Assembly: GCF_000147875.1 (NCBI RefSeq)
Contig: NC_014507.1
Location: 1-64,000 of the forward strand
Source of the DNA: Methanolacinia petrolearia DSM 11571
GTDB taxonomy: Archaea; Halobacteriota; Methanomicrobia; Methanomicrobiales; Methanomicrobiaceae
Direction of reading: 5' to 3'
DNA length: 64,000 nucleotides
Shown: in pieces, positions 8,867 to 17,318 of the stretch
Layout of the letters: each line of letters opens with the position of its first letter
Position numbering within the stretch: position 1 is the stretch's first letter
Position numbers and translations under genes: made by a program
The notes under the pieces: model-generated
Told to the model about the DNA's origin: nothing
Database searches by the model: none
What the model saw: only the letters and a program-made list of their open reading frames with translations

Positions 8867-9868
8867 ATGAGCTGTATAATAATAGTCGGTGGCTTTTTTG
8901 GAGATGAAGGCAAGGGCAAAATCGTTGCCCACGTTGCACATGAAGATAAACCCTCAATAATTTCCAGAGGCGGGGTAGGCCCCAATGCGGGACATACCGT
9001 TCAGGTCGGGGATAAGGAGTACGGAATCAGGATGATACCTTCCGGGTTCGTATACCCCAAAGCAAGACTTATGATCGGCAGCGGCGTTCTTGTCGATCCG
9101 AATGTCCTCAAAAAGGAGATTGAAATGCTCGATGTCGACGACAGGGTCTTTATCGACAAAAGGTGCAGCATAATCGAGGAAGAGCACATAAAACAGGACA
9201 AGGGCAACGAGCACCTTTCAAAGACAATCGGGTCCACCGGAACAGGCTGCGGCCCTGCAAATGTCGCGAGGGTGAACAGGGTCGCAAAGCAGGCGAAGGA
9301 TATCCCTGAGCTTCAGAAGTACCTGATAGACGCATCCTACGAGATCAACTCCGCACTTGACAGGGGCGAAAACGTTCTCCTCGAAGGAACCCAGGGATTC
9401 GGAATATCGCTCTATTTCGGAACATACCCGTTTGTCACGAGCAAGGACACATCTGCGTCGCAGATTGCCGCGGACAACGGTGTAGGCCCCACGAGGATCG
9501 ACGACGTAATAGTGGTCTTCAAGGCATACCCCACAAGGGTCGGGGCAGGGCCTTTCGGAACGGAGATGTCGAAAGAAGAATCGATGAAGCTTGGAATCCA
9601 GGAGTTCGGAACCGTAACCCACAGAGAGAGGCGTATCGGGTGCTGGGACGGGGCGATGGCAAGATACTCGGCCATGGTCAACGGGTGCACAATTGCGGCG
9701 ATAACGGGTATCGATCACATCGATCCCGAGTGCTACGGTGCGACGGAGTACAGCCAGCTTACCGAAAAGGCTCTTGAGTTCATAAAACAGGCTGAAAAGG
9801 ATATTGGCGCACCTGTAAAGCTGATCTCGACAGGGCCGGAGATGAACCAGATTATCGATATAAGATAA
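8867..9868 (+). CDS. purA: adenylosuccinate synthetase
   Basis: This enzyme makes adenylosuccinate from IMP and aspartate with GTP, the first committed step to AMP. The P-loop GDEGKGK lies at residues 12-18. The family histidine region (GPNAGHTVQ), the STGTG loop and LEGTQGFG are present. At 333 residues it is the short archaeal form rather than the ~430-residue bacterial one. The gene is followed after 11 bases by the Trm112-like gene, likely one transcript. The start is the first ATG of the frame and the GTP loop follows at once, so there is little room for alternatives. Confidence 0.97.
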   Translation: MSCIIIVGGFFGDEGKGKIVAHVAHEDKPSIISRGGVGPNAGHTVQVGDKEYGIRMIPSGFVYPKARLMIGSGVLVDPNVLKKEIEMLDVDDRVFIDKRCSIIEEEHIKQDKGNEHLSKTIGSTGTGCGPANVARVNRVAKQAKDIPELQKYLIDASYEINSALDRGENVLLEGTQGFGISLYFGTYPFVTSKDTSASQIAADNGVGPTRIDDVIVVFKAYPTRVGAGPFGTEMSKEESMKLGIQEFGTVTHRERRIGCWDGAMARYSAMVNGCTIAAITGIDHIDPECYGATEYSQLTEKALEFIKQAEKDIGAPVKLISTGPEMNQIIDIR

Positions 9869-9879
9869 GGAGCAGCGTT

Positions 9880-10071
9880 ATGAAGATGTCAACCTACGAG
9901 ATCCTTTGCTGTCCCGTATGCAAAGGCGATCTCGAACTGAAGGTCGTTGAGAAGACCGTTCTTGAGAGCGGTGAAGAGGATGTCATAGAGGGGACTCTCC
10001 GCTGTCAAAAATGCGGCGTTGACTATCCGATCTCGGGCGGAATCCCGAACCTTCTTCCGCAAAATAAATAA
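9880..10071 (+). CDS. Trm112/UPF0434-like small zinc-binding protein
   Basis: This 63-residue protein has two cysteine knuckles: CCPVCK near the N terminus and CQKCG at about 46-50. It ends in DYPISGGIPNLLP, the usual end of Trm112-family domains. Eukaryotic and archaeal Trm112 proteins bind and activate several methyltransferases acting on tRNA, rRNA or release factor; which partner applies here is unknown. The ATG at 9880 follows aaggag by seven bases. It lies between purA and the next conserved gene in an apparent operon. Confidence 0.88.
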   Translation: MKMSTYEILCCPVCKGDLELKVVEKTVLESGEEDVIEGTLRCQKCGVDYPISGGIPNLLPQNK

Positions 10072-10094
10072 AGACACAAAATAAGGGAATTAAT

Positions 10095-10619
10095 ATGTCG
10101 GTACATATCCGCCTGAACAGGAAGGGAATAAACTCAATAGAGATGCCCGAATCGGCTGATGCCGAGGTGGGGGAATCTCTTGTGCTGAAGATGATAAATC
10201 ACGGCGCCCCCCTGCATCTGACGGTTTCGACAATAAACGGAAAGAGATTTACCCATTTCATTCATGAAAACCTGTATGTTGACGACAATCTCGTTCTCAG
10301 GATACCTATTCTCTCCGTGGCGCCCCCCGGAAGTTTCCGTATCGAGATAATTACAGGATATGGAACAGTTAAAGAGGAGCTGACGGTGAACGTCCACGAT
10401 CAGGAGATCGAGCTTCCCGAGGGAATGGAGGAGATCCCGGATATCGAGGAGAAAAAGAGTATAATATCCGGTAAAGACACCCTGGTAATTCTCTGTGCCG
10501 TCCTCGCGTGGATCTCTTATGCGTCCGGATTTTTCTATCCGGGATTAATTCCCGTAATTGTTCCGATGGTTCTTCTTACAGCCGGTGTTGTTATCGGATG
10601 GTTCTTCCGGTCCTCATAA
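10095..10619 (+). CDS. conserved membrane-anchored protein (possibly DUF7524)
   Basis: This protein has 174 residues. The first ~120 are a predicted beta-rich soluble domain (PPGSFRIEIITGYGTVKEELTV), followed by an acidic linker (ELPEGMEEIPDIEEKK) and two membrane helices at about 135-172 ending in WFFRSS. It overlaps cbiB by 22 bases, so translation is probably coupled. A similar protein of unknown function sits beside cobalamin genes in other archaea; my assignment to DUF7524 is from memory and moderate. No catalytic motif is visible. The start ATG has a ggaatt purine run nearby and is the only good choice. Confidence 0.8.
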   Translation: MSVHIRLNRKGINSIEMPESADAEVGESLVLKMINHGAPLHLTVSTINGKRFTHFIHENLYVDDNLVLRIPILSVAPPGSFRIEIITGYGTVKEELTVNVHDQEIELPEGMEEIPDIEEKKSIISGKDTLVILCAVLAWISYASGFFYPGLIPVIVPMVLLTAGVVIGWFFRSS

Positions 10620-11527
10620 TCTGGCTCTCTCTCCTTGCAGACAGGGTCGCGGGGGATCCGCCGAACAGGTACCATCCGGTCGCCTGGCTTGGCAGATTTA
10701 TCGGTTGGTGGGGTAGGCCTGCAGTCTATCCTGAAAAAATCAGGAGATTTGCGGGATTTTTCATGGGCATCCTTACCGCGGTTTTATTTTCACTGCCGTT
10801 TTTTATCCTCGATTTTTACCTGCCGGTTTGGGCTGCAATTGTCGCCGCACCGTTTCTTCTCAAGATCTGTCTTGCATGGAGATGCCTCGAGGAGCATGTC
10901 GCAAACGTGGAGAAGGCCCTCTCGCTGGACGGAGACGGCAGGAGCGAGGTCGGAATGCTCGTTTCGAGGGACCCGGATTCGCTCTCCGAAGAGGAGGTTC
11001 TCTCCGCCGCATACGAGTCCATGTCCGAGAACCTTACCGATTCGATAGTATCCCCGCTCTTCTACTACTCCCTCTTAGGTCTCGGCGGTGCGGCCTTCTT
11101 CAGGGCCTCGAATACTATGGATGCCATGCTCGGCTACAGGGACGAGAGGATAAAGATCGGGTGGTTCCCGGCGAGGCTCGACGATCTCCTGAACTTCATT
11201 CCTGCAAGGCTCGCCGGGCTTTCCCTTGTCATATGGTTTGCAGTAAAAGGGAGCCTGGGCGATGCACGGGCCGTCCTGAAACGCGACAGGAAAAAAAGGG
11301 CCGGCCCTAACGGGGGCGTGACGATGTCGCTCATCGCCGGCGGGTGCGGTATTGCGTTCATAAAACCCGGGGTCTACGTTATCGGGGATAAAAAGAGAAG
11401 CCTCAAAGAGGCCGGAGCGGATATAAGAGACGCGGTCCGGGCTGCGACAATAATATCAGCCGTAATTTTAAGCCTGGTTCTTCTTGCTGCAGGAGGGATC
11501 GTCTTCAGGTTCCTTCTTTGCCTGTAG
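10598..11527 (+). CDS. cbiB: adenosylcobinamide-phosphate synthase CbiB/CobD
   Basis: This integral membrane enzyme attaches the aminopropanol (phosphate) arm to adenosylcobyric acid in cobalamin synthesis. It has 309 residues. The family N terminus LADRVAGDPPNRYHPVAWLGR, the AAYESMSENLTDSIVSPLFYY motif and RASNTMDAMLGY are clear, with several hydrophobic helices. The ATG at 10598 lies inside the end of the previous gene (22-base overlap); an upstream in-frame start at 10508 is unlikely because it would encode a shadow of that gene. Methanogens need corrinoids for methyltransfer, and a possible corrinoid or iron-complex importer lies at 15.5-20 kb. It converges with artA. Confidence 0.95.
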   Translation: MVLPVLIIWLSLLADRVAGDPPNRYHPVAWLGRFIGWWGRPAVYPEKIRRFAGFFMGILTAVLFSLPFFILDFYLPVWAAIVAAPFLLKICLAWRCLEEHVANVEKALSLDGDGRSEVGMLVSRDPDSLSEEEVLSAAYESMSENLTDSIVSPLFYYSLLGLGGAAFFRASNTMDAMLGYRDERIKIGWFPARLDDLLNFIPARLAGLSLVIWFAVKGSLGDARAVLKRDRKKRAGPNGGVTMSLIAGGCGIAFIKPGVYVIGDKKRSLKEAGADIRDAVRAATIISAVILSLVLLAAGGIVFRFLLCL

Positions 11528-11561
11528 ATCCTGTCTCTTTTTTTTAGTTCTGAAGGACCGG

Positions 11562-12380
11562 TTATTTTGTCGGTTTACCGAGCATCTTCCTGAACTCTGC
11601 ATTATACAACCTGAGAAGGTCTATGAAAAACGCCTTGAGGTCCGGGATAATCGTGATCATCGCGAGGCCGACAATTATTACGGTCAGGAGCGAGAGGCCG
11701 AACTCGGATATTATATTATGCGACCAGAAATAGCTCTCGTAGCCCAATTCACCGTTTGATGCGATCCATGGCAGGAACGGAAACCACTGCTCCGAATACG
11801 CGATGATCACGAAGAGGTTCCTGATCAGGTTCATTATGAAGATGACGGGGACGATGACTGCAAATGTGAGAGCCTTCTGCCGGATTGTAGACGGGACAGA
11901 CCAGGCTATCCCGAGCATGAGAGCCATCGCCTGTATCCCAGTGCACCCGAGTATAATCCGTACGCTGTAGATGTCATGCATAAAGAGGTTCCATTCGGCA
12001 AGGGTGTAGCTGAAGCCGATGAAGCCGAAGATGGATTCGAGTATAGATATATTCACCCCGATAAGCCAGTCCCCGAGCGGCTCTATATAGGCGAACGGGG
12101 CGAAGACCAGGAATCCGATTGCCGCCGCCCTCGTCATGCAGAAGACGACGCCGTTCTCCTCGTTAAGTTTTTTTACCGTAACCCAGAGTGCCGGAAGCGC
12201 AAGAAATGCGATCAGGGGATAAATTATGTTGTTCTCTGCAAAGTATTGCGGAAAGTTCGCGAAGAGAATCCCTACGAGTGCGGTCCAGCCGACCGCCGCA
12301 AACCATTTTTTATATGGCAGAGGGAGCAGGAATCCCAGAAAACCTGCAAAAGATAATCCTGCTACGATGGCTTCCAACAT
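11562..12380 (-). CDS. artA: archaeosortase A
   Basis: This polytopic membrane transpeptidase-like protein of 272 residues, with about eight helices, processes surface proteins carrying a C-terminal PGF-CTERM signal and is linked with lipid attachment. The exosortase/archaeosortase catalytic residues are visible: Cys146 in GCTGIQ, Arg187 in MNLIRN and His221 in WSHNIISE. A matching substrate is in this window: the PEGA protein at 50019-51737 ends with TPGFGF, a hydrophobic helix and SRRRGRS. The gene is convergent with cbiB and divergent from the histidine kinase. The start ATG is followed directly by the first helix. Confidence 0.94.
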   Translation of the reverse strand: MLEAIVAGLSFAGFLGFLLPLPYKKWFAAVGWTALVGILFANFPQYFAENNIIYPLIAFLALPALWVTVKKLNEENGVVFCMTRAAAIGFLVFAPFAYIEPLGDWLIGVNISILESIFGFIGFSYTLAEWNLFMHDIYSVRIILGCTGIQAMALMLGIAWSVPSTIRQKALTFAVIVPVIFIMNLIRNLFVIIAYSEQWFPFLPWIASNGELGYESYFWSHNIISEFGLSLLTVIIVGLAMITIIPDLKAFFIDLLRLYNAEFRKMLGKPTK

Positions 12381-12541
12381 TATTCTATATCGTTTCTGTT
12401 TCCGGGCAAAAATGTTTACTGCAACTCTGTATGTTTAAAGTGGGTCCCAGCCGATCCGGGTTGATGCATGTAATTATCCGTTTATGTATTCGTTATGGGA
12501 ATTGTTATGTCCTAATAAATAAAAAGATCAAACGATTATTC

Positions 12542-13711
12542 ATGGATGTGCAGATTGAGGAGAGTAAGAGGGAACTGTCCAGGGTTCTTGAACTTCTGAA
12601 GGACGAACCGAGGGGACTCAGTATTACGGATATTTCCCGTGCCCTGAAGCTCAACCGCAACTCAGTCTCGAAATACCTGAACATGCTTCTGATCTCCGGC
12701 CATGTCGAACTTCGGAGCATCGGTGTCGCAAAGGTCTATTTTCTCTCCAAGCGTGTTCCGATATCTGCCATGCTCGACTACTCCTCCGATGCCATAGTTG
12801 TTCTGAACCGCAATATGGAGATAGTGGTGGCAAACGAATCGTTTCTCAGCCTTACAGGAAGCGAGTTCAGGGACATAATCAAGATGAAGATTGCCGGATC
12901 AGGTATACCGGTAGTCACGGACCCGGGTGTTTATAAAGAGATTGTAAACAGTTTTAAATCTGACAGCAGCTCCTCGGAGATGGAGTGGGGGGACGGTTCA
13001 GGCGAATACTTCTACAGGATAAAGTTTATCCCGACCGTTTTCGACGAGGGAAGCCCTGGTCTTACGGTTATAATCGAGGATATCAGCCAGATAAAAAAGA
13101 CTCTCCTGGTAAAGGAGAGGATGCTCGAGGAGGTCCATATGAGGGTCAGGAGCAATCTTGCCGTAGTGAACAGCCTCCTGAACATACAGTCGGGAAAGCT
13201 CCGCAATCCCGAGGCGGTAGGTGTTCTTGCCTCGACGCAGAGACGTATACAGGCGCTTGCCCTCGTTCATGAGAACCTCGGCTTGTCTGAGTCCGGTTAC
13301 ATACTTAAGGTGGAGGATTATATCAGGGAGCTTTCGGCGGATCTTGTTGAGGGGCTTGGTATAGGCAAGGGAAATATCGTTGTTAAAACCGATGCGATAG
13401 ACGTTGACCTCTATCTTGACGAGGCGGTGTACTGCGGGTTCATAATAAATGAACTTTTGATGAACTCCTATATGCATGCATTTCCTGAAGGTGCGGCCGG
13501 GGAGATCTCGGTCTCTCTCGGGGAAGACGACGGCATCTACAGGTTCAGTTATGCGGACAACGGCAGGGGTTTTCCTCCGGGTATGAACCTTGAATCGCCG
13601 GAATCGACCGGCATCATGATTATAAGGAGGCTTGTTGAGGATCAGCTCGGTGGAATTATTGAGATTCACCCCGGTCATGGTGTTGTATTTGAGATTGCGT
13701 TTGGAAAGTAG
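12542..13711 (+). CDS. HTH-PAS-histidine kinase (HisKA_2 type)
   Basis: This soluble sensor kinase has 389 residues. Residues 1-70 form a winged helix-turn-helix (SITDISRALKLNRNSVSKYLN), 75-190 a PAS domain, about 190-270 a HisKA_2 dimerisation region with His199 in EEVHMRVRSNLAVV, and 275-389 a HATPase_c domain (INELLMNSYMHAF as N-box, YADNGRGFP as G1). No membrane helix precedes the start at 12542, so it should be cytoplasmic. A longer upstream frame back to 12188 is antisense to artA and is not used. Nine bases separate it from the receiver gene, a likely partner. The DNA-binding domain fused to a kinase is unusual and suggests that it might sit on DNA itself. Confidence 0.92.
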   Translation: MDVQIEESKRELSRVLELLKDEPRGLSITDISRALKLNRNSVSKYLNMLLISGHVELRSIGVAKVYFLSKRVPISAMLDYSSDAIVVLNRNMEIVVANESFLSLTGSEFRDIIKMKIAGSGIPVVTDPGVYKEIVNSFKSDSSSSEMEWGDGSGEYFYRIKFIPTVFDEGSPGLTVIIEDISQIKKTLLVKERMLEEVHMRVRSNLAVVNSLLNIQSGKLRNPEAVGVLASTQRRIQALALVHENLGLSESGYILKVEDYIRELSADLVEGLGIGKGNIVVKTDAIDVDLYLDEAVYCGFIINELLMNSYMHAFPEGAAGEISVSLGEDDGIYRFSYADNGRGFPPGMNLESPESTGIMIIRRLVEDQLGGIIEIHPGHGVVFEIAFGK

Positions 13712-13719
13712 GGTTTTGT

Positions 13720-14121
13720 ATGAGCGGGGATGTTGAAAGAAGTGCGGATGATCCCGTAAAGATACTGATTGTTGAAGATGACGCCATAATTGCGATGGAC
13801 ATGGAGCAGGTCCTGAACGGGAAAGGCTACAAAGTGGTTGGAAGAGTCGACAGGGGGGAGAAGGCTCTTGATGCGGTTGAAGAGAAGAAGCCGGATATCG
13901 TGCTTATGGATATCAACATAAAAGGAAGCTTAAACGGCATTGATGTTGCAAAGATGCTCCTTAACGATATTCACATTAAGGTGATCTACGTTACGGCATA
14001 TTCCGATGTCAACATGAAGGAGAAGGCGTTTGAGACCGAACCGGTAGGCTATCTTATAAAGCCCGTTCGCGAGACCGAGCTTATAGACATGATAAGGCAG
14101 GCGACCGGCGGGGATTCGTGA
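13720..14121 (+). CDS. single-domain response regulator (CheY-like receiver)
   Basis: This 133-residue receiver domain has no output domain. The acidic pocket is in IVEDD (residues 17-21). The phosphoacceptor is Asp64 in VLMDINIKG, with switch Thr92 (YVTAYSD) and Lys114 (LIKPV). It starts nine bases after the kinase stop, so the two probably form a phosphorelay pair. With no DNA-binding domain, the output is either protein-protein contact or return of the signal to a DNA-binding kinase. The LNGIDVAKML stretch is typical of archaeal receivers. Confidence 0.94.
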   Translation: MSGDVERSADDPVKILIVEDDAIIAMDMEQVLNGKGYKVVGRVDRGEKALDAVEEKKPDIVLMDINIKGSLNGIDVAKMLLNDIHIKVIYVTAYSDVNMKEKAFETEPVGYLIKPVRETELIDMIRQATGGDS

Positions 14122-14176
14122 TCCGGCGTTTAAAGAACTGAAAACCAGAAAGATTGCTTTTTTGGGCGAAGTATTC

Positions 14177-14450
14177 GTAAAATCTGAACTAAAAGAGGCG
14201 TTTACCCTTTTCGGGTCTGCCGTCTTTCGGAGGAATTATTGGGGGGTTTGTATGATTTTGAGGTTTTTAGGTGGAATTTCACTTTTCTTCGGAGGTTTGA
14301 AGTTTATGAGTTGTTTTCTTTATCGGTAGTGTCATCGAAGGAAGTCTGGGCGCTCCTTTAACACTCTGATCAATAGATTGTCTGCAGGGTATATAAATGA
14401 AGGAAATACAGTGGATTATTTCATTTAACCCCCGGGTTATACGATTGAAT
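14177..14450. repeat. direct repeat copy A (about 274 bp)
   Basis: This is an imperfect copy of 14508-14780, with a period of 330 bases. Similarity runs from a TAAAATCTGAACTAAAAG-like end through to ACGATTGAAT, with scattered substitutions and a few one-base gaps. Conserved islands are ACACTCTGATCAATAGATTG, GGGTATATAAATGAA, GTTTTCTTTATCGGTAGTG and TTCGGGTCTGCCG. No reading frame is conserved. The copy holds the putative small RNA gene listed separately. Confidence 0.9.
14193..14369 (-). ncRNA. putative small RNA, copy A
   Basis: On the minus strand a near-perfect archaeal TATA box (TTTATATA, 14390-14397) stands about 25 bases before the proposed start near 14368. The RNA would open with a closed element: outer stem GUGUUA/UGACAC around an inner AAGGAG/CUUCCUU hairpin with loop GCCCAGA. 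It ends with GGCAG-ACCC-GAAAA-GGGU-AAACGCC followed by CUCUUUU, like an intrinsic terminator. The middle is unstructured and carries two CCUCC motifs complementary to Shine-Dalgarno sequences. No known family is recognised; function and exact ends are inferred. Confidence 0.55.
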
Positions 14451-14507
14451 GAAGCCCTTCGTGAACCGGCAGGCTCTAAAATTGAAATTTATTACTTTTG
14501 ATCTTTG

Positions 14508-14780
14508 TTGAAAATTGAATTAAAAGGGGCATTTACCCTCTTCGGGTCTGCCGCCTCTCGAAGGAATTGTTGGAGGTTGTATGAGTTTAGAGGTTTCAGG
14601 TGGAATTCCTCTTCTTTTGGGGGGTTGGAGTAGTATGAGTTGTTTTCTTTATCGGTAGTGCCATGGGACGGGAGTCTGGGCAACTCCCTAACACTCTGAT
14701 CAATAGATTGCCTGCGGGGTATATAAATGAAGAAAATACTGTGGATTATCTCATTTAACCCCAGGGTTATACGATTGAAT
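14508..14780. repeat. direct repeat copy B (about 273 bp)
   Basis: This is the second copy of the repeat at 14177-14450, lying between copy A and the LysE gene. About 57 unrelated bases separate the copies. Conservation extends about 50 bases beyond the TATA box on its upstream (minus-strand) side, as if promoter and regulatory sequence were duplicated together with the RNA. Confidence 0.9.
14517..14699 (-). ncRNA. putative small RNA, copy B
   Basis: It has the same layout as copy A. The minus-strand TATA box TTTATATA is at 14720-14727, with a proposed start near 14698. The outer stem is GUGUUA/UGGCAC, the inner stem a six-pair GGGAGU/ACUCCC with loop UGCCCAG, and the terminal hairpin ACCC-GAAGA-GGGU lies inside GGCA/UGCC followed by CCUUUU. 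Stems are kept although bases on both arms differ from copy A. CCUCC recurs in the single-stranded middle (ACAACCUCCAAC). A 63-codon frame in this strand is not conserved in copy A. Confidence 0.55.
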
Positions 14781-14792
14781 AGAGTTCGTTCT

Positions 14793-15410
14793 TTATCCGA
14801 GAGTTCCGGAGATGAACCACAGCCCGAATCCTATAAGGAATATCCCGCATGCGAATATTATGCCCCTGTACATTCTCTCTGGCATAACGTTCTTTCCTTT
14901 GGAGACTCCTGCAGATACGAAGGTGAACCACCCGAGGTCCGAGAACCAGTGCCCGATCATAAATGCAGCGGCGAATATGATTCCCCCCTTCAGCCCTTCG
15001 AGAAGAAAGCCGGCCCCTGTAGTGAGCCACCAGATCCAGAAGTAGGGGTTCGTAGCCGATGTTATGATTCCCGCAAGAAAAGGTGCTGTTCCGGGCTGAA
15101 CGCTTCCGCTTCTCCCTATCTTTATATTTCGCGACGAGAGTATGTTCATCAGCCCGAATATTACGAGTACGGCACCCCCGGCAACCGCTATTTCGCTTGT
15201 ATATTCGGAAAGAACGGCGGAAATTCCGAATATAACGGCTATTGCTATTGCAAGCTCTATTGCAATGTGTCCCGACGTGACCCTCGGCCCTGCGGTCCAC
15301 CCGGACTTCAGGGATTCGTTGATCGTCGCGACAAGGGTCGGGCCGGGAACGAGGGCGCCGGTCAGGCCGATCAGGAATGAAAGCACAAAGAATTCGGGGA
15401 GTGTGAACAT
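14793..15410 (-). CDS. LysE/RhtB family exporter
   Basis: This membrane protein of 205 residues has about six helices and belongs to the LysE superfamily, whose members export amino acids or related small molecules. The N-terminal signature (LIGLTGALVPGPTLVATINESLKSGW) and the TNPYFWIWWLTTGAGFL motif in the fourth helix region are typical. The substrate cannot be inferred. The ATG at 15410 has an aggacc purine run upstream. It stands alone; the duplicated small RNA promoters lie just downstream on the same strand, so read-through from this gene could also cover them. Confidence 0.9.
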   Translation of the reverse strand: MFTLPEFFVLSFLIGLTGALVPGPTLVATINESLKSGWTAGPRVTSGHIAIELAIAIAVIFGISAVLSEYTSEIAVAGGAVLVIFGLMNILSSRNIKIGRSGSVQPGTAPFLAGIITSATNPYFWIWWLTTGAGFLLEGLKGGIIFAAAFMIGHWFSDLGWFTFVSAGVSKGKNVMPERMYRGIIFACGIFLIGFGLWFISGTLG

Positions 15411-15475
15411 GAACCTGGTCCTTTAAGTGGAGAAATGTATTCTGAAAAGAGTTGATAAAGGTTAGGCCGATCTGT

Positions 15476-16228
15476 TCAGACAGGGATTACTATCGGGCTG
15501 TTTTTAAAGTTCTCAACATGGACGTCGACATCGTAGACCTCCCGTATCGATTCCGGGGTTATAATCTCGGGCCCGCCTGCGGCGTAGATCTGTCCGTCCT
15601 TGAGAAGGACGAACTTGTCCGAGAACCGAAGCGCCGTATTGATGTCGTGCATTGTCATCACGGCGGAGACCGAGTGGCCTCTTACGACCGCCTTTATTAT
15701 TCTCAGTATCTCCTGCTGGTTCTTAAGATCGAGGCTGCTCGTAGGCTCGTCGAGAAGCATGAGTTTGGGCTCCTGGACGAGGGCTCTTGCGACACTTACC
15801 TTCTGTAGCTCTCCGCCGCTCATCTCGTCGATATATCTCATGGCAAGGTCCTCCATACGAAGGCGTTTGATAGCCGCATCGACGATCTTCAGATCGTTGT
15901 CACTTGTATTCCAGGTGATATGCGGCCTCCTGCCGAGGAGTATTGCGTCATAGGCCGTAAGACGCCCCTTTTCGCAGTGCTGGGGGACATAGCCGACTCT
16001 CCTCGCTACATTGAGAAGGTCCATCTTCATGATATCCTCGTCCTCTATCAGAATGGAACCGGCCTTCGGGTGGTGGATCTTGTTTATGCATTTCAGCAGA
16101 GTCGTCTTTCCGACACCGTTCGGCCCGAGGATTGTCATTATTTCATTTGGCTGGACATCGAAGGAGACGTCTCTTAAAACGTCCCTGCTTCTGTAGCTGA
16201 ATTCAATTCCGTTTATACTCAATATCAT
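15476..16228 (-). CDS. ABC transporter ATP-binding protein (iron complex/cobalamin type)
   Basis: This 250-residue ATPase of the FecE/BtuD/HmuV group powers import across the membrane. Walker A is GPNGVGKTT at residues 35-43, the signature is MSGGE at 136-140, Walker B is LMLLDEPTS at about 156-164, and the switch histidine follows in MTMHDIN. Its start overlaps the stop of the permease gene by four bases (ATGA), so translation is coupled. It is the last gene of the importer operon with binding protein and permease upstream. Iron-siderophore, haem and B12 importers share this ATPase type. Confidence 0.94.
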   Translation of the reverse strand: MILSINGIEFSYRSRDVLRDVSFDVQPNEIMTILGPNGVGKTTLLKCINKIHHPKAGSILIEDEDIMKMDLLNVARRVGYVPQHCEKGRLTAYDAILLGRRPHITWNTSDNDLKIVDAAIKRLRMEDLAMRYIDEMSGGELQKVSVARALVQEPKLMLLDEPTSSLDLKNQQEILRIIKAVVRGHSVSAVMTMHDINTALRFSDKFVLLKDGQIYAAGGPEIITPESIREVYDVDVHVENFKNSPIVIPV

Positions 16229-17304
16229 CTCTTATACCCCTTCAACAGCAGGTATATGAAAACCGGCGCACCGAGGAACGCGGTAAGAATCGCAACGGGG
16301 AGGACATGCGGTGCGAGGATGAGCCTGGCCGCGGTGTCGGATGCAAGGAGAAGCACCCCGCCGAATACGATCGTTGCCGGTATCAGGAACCTGTGATCGT
16401 CACCGACAATTCTTCTTGCCATATGTGGGCATACAAGGCCGACGAATCCGATTACTCCGAGGAAGGAGATGACGATTGCCGAGAGGAACGATGCAACAAT
16501 CATCCCGACGAGACGGACTCTCTCAACATTGACGCCGAGGCCTTTCGCCGTTTCGTCGCCTGCGTCAATTGCATTGTAATTCCACATGTTCATGACAAAG
16601 TAGATCGAACAGATGACCGTTGCAACGCCCATGAGAATCAGTTCGGTTCCGTGAGCTCTTGCAACATCACCGAAGCTCCAGAATACCACAGCTGCAAGCT
16701 GGGTGTCATCGGCAAAGTACTGCAGGAACATGGTTCCGGCTGTAAAAAGCGATCCTATCGCAACTCCGGCGAGGACCATGATCTCGGGAGAAGCACCCCG
16801 GATTTTTGACAGAAGAAGTATTACTCCTGTGGCGATCATCGCAAAGATGAAGGCGATTATTGTCGTAATGTATGGATTGTCGATTACGACCGCATCGGCA
16901 CCCGTGCTGTGCATGGTACCGGTTCCGAGAACAATAACAGAGAATGCCGCACCGAATGCTGCAGCATTCGATATACCCAGGGTGTACGGAGATCCGAGGG
17001 GATTCCTGAGGATCGACTGCATCGCTACGCCGGCGACTGCAAGCGCGGCACCTGCGATTATAGCGGAGATCGCCTGGGGGAATCTTATGTTCCAGATGAT
17101 CGTGTCCCACTGGGTACTGAGATTCGCTCCGAAGAGGGTCTGCGCAACTTCAAGAGGCGGTATTCCTACGGCACCGACTGATATCGAGATTATCAGGAGG
17201 ATGAACAGGAGGACTATTCCCGCTATGATGAAAGTGATCTTCTTTCCAATGTATCTGCTGTAATTTTCCGGGATTTCCCCGCCGTTAAGATGTATCTCCA
17301 CCAC
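16225..17304 (-). CDS. FecCD/BtuC-type ABC transporter permease
   Basis: This integral membrane permease has 359 residues and about ten helices. Family motifs include NIRFPQAISAIIAGAALAVAG, the long ILRNPLGSPYTLGISNAAAFG stretch and GVIGFVGLVCPHMARRIVG near the C terminus, the region that contacts the ATPase. The proposed GTG start at 17304 abuts an AGGAGG motif; a slightly later start is possible. It lies 14 bases after the nearest binding-protein gene and overlaps the ATPase. The substrate class is iron chelate or corrinoid; sequence alone does not distinguish them. Confidence 0.94.
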   Translation of the reverse strand: MVEIHLNGGEIPENYSRYIGKKITFIIAGIVLLFILLIISISVGAVGIPPLEVAQTLFGANLSTQWDTIIWNIRFPQAISAIIAGAALAVAGVAMQSILRNPLGSPYTLGISNAAAFGAAFSVIVLGTGTMHSTGADAVVIDNPYITTIIAFIFAMIATGVILLLSKIRGASPEIMVLAGVAIGSLFTAGTMFLQYFADDTQLAAVVFWSFGDVARAHGTELILMGVATVICSIYFVMNMWNYNAIDAGDETAKGLGVNVERVRLVGMIVASFLSAIVISFLGVIGFVGLVCPHMARRIVGDDHRFLIPATIVFGGVLLLASDTAARLILAPHVLPVAILTAFLGAPVFIYLLLKGYKR

Positions 17305-17318
17305 CCTCCTGAAAAAAA

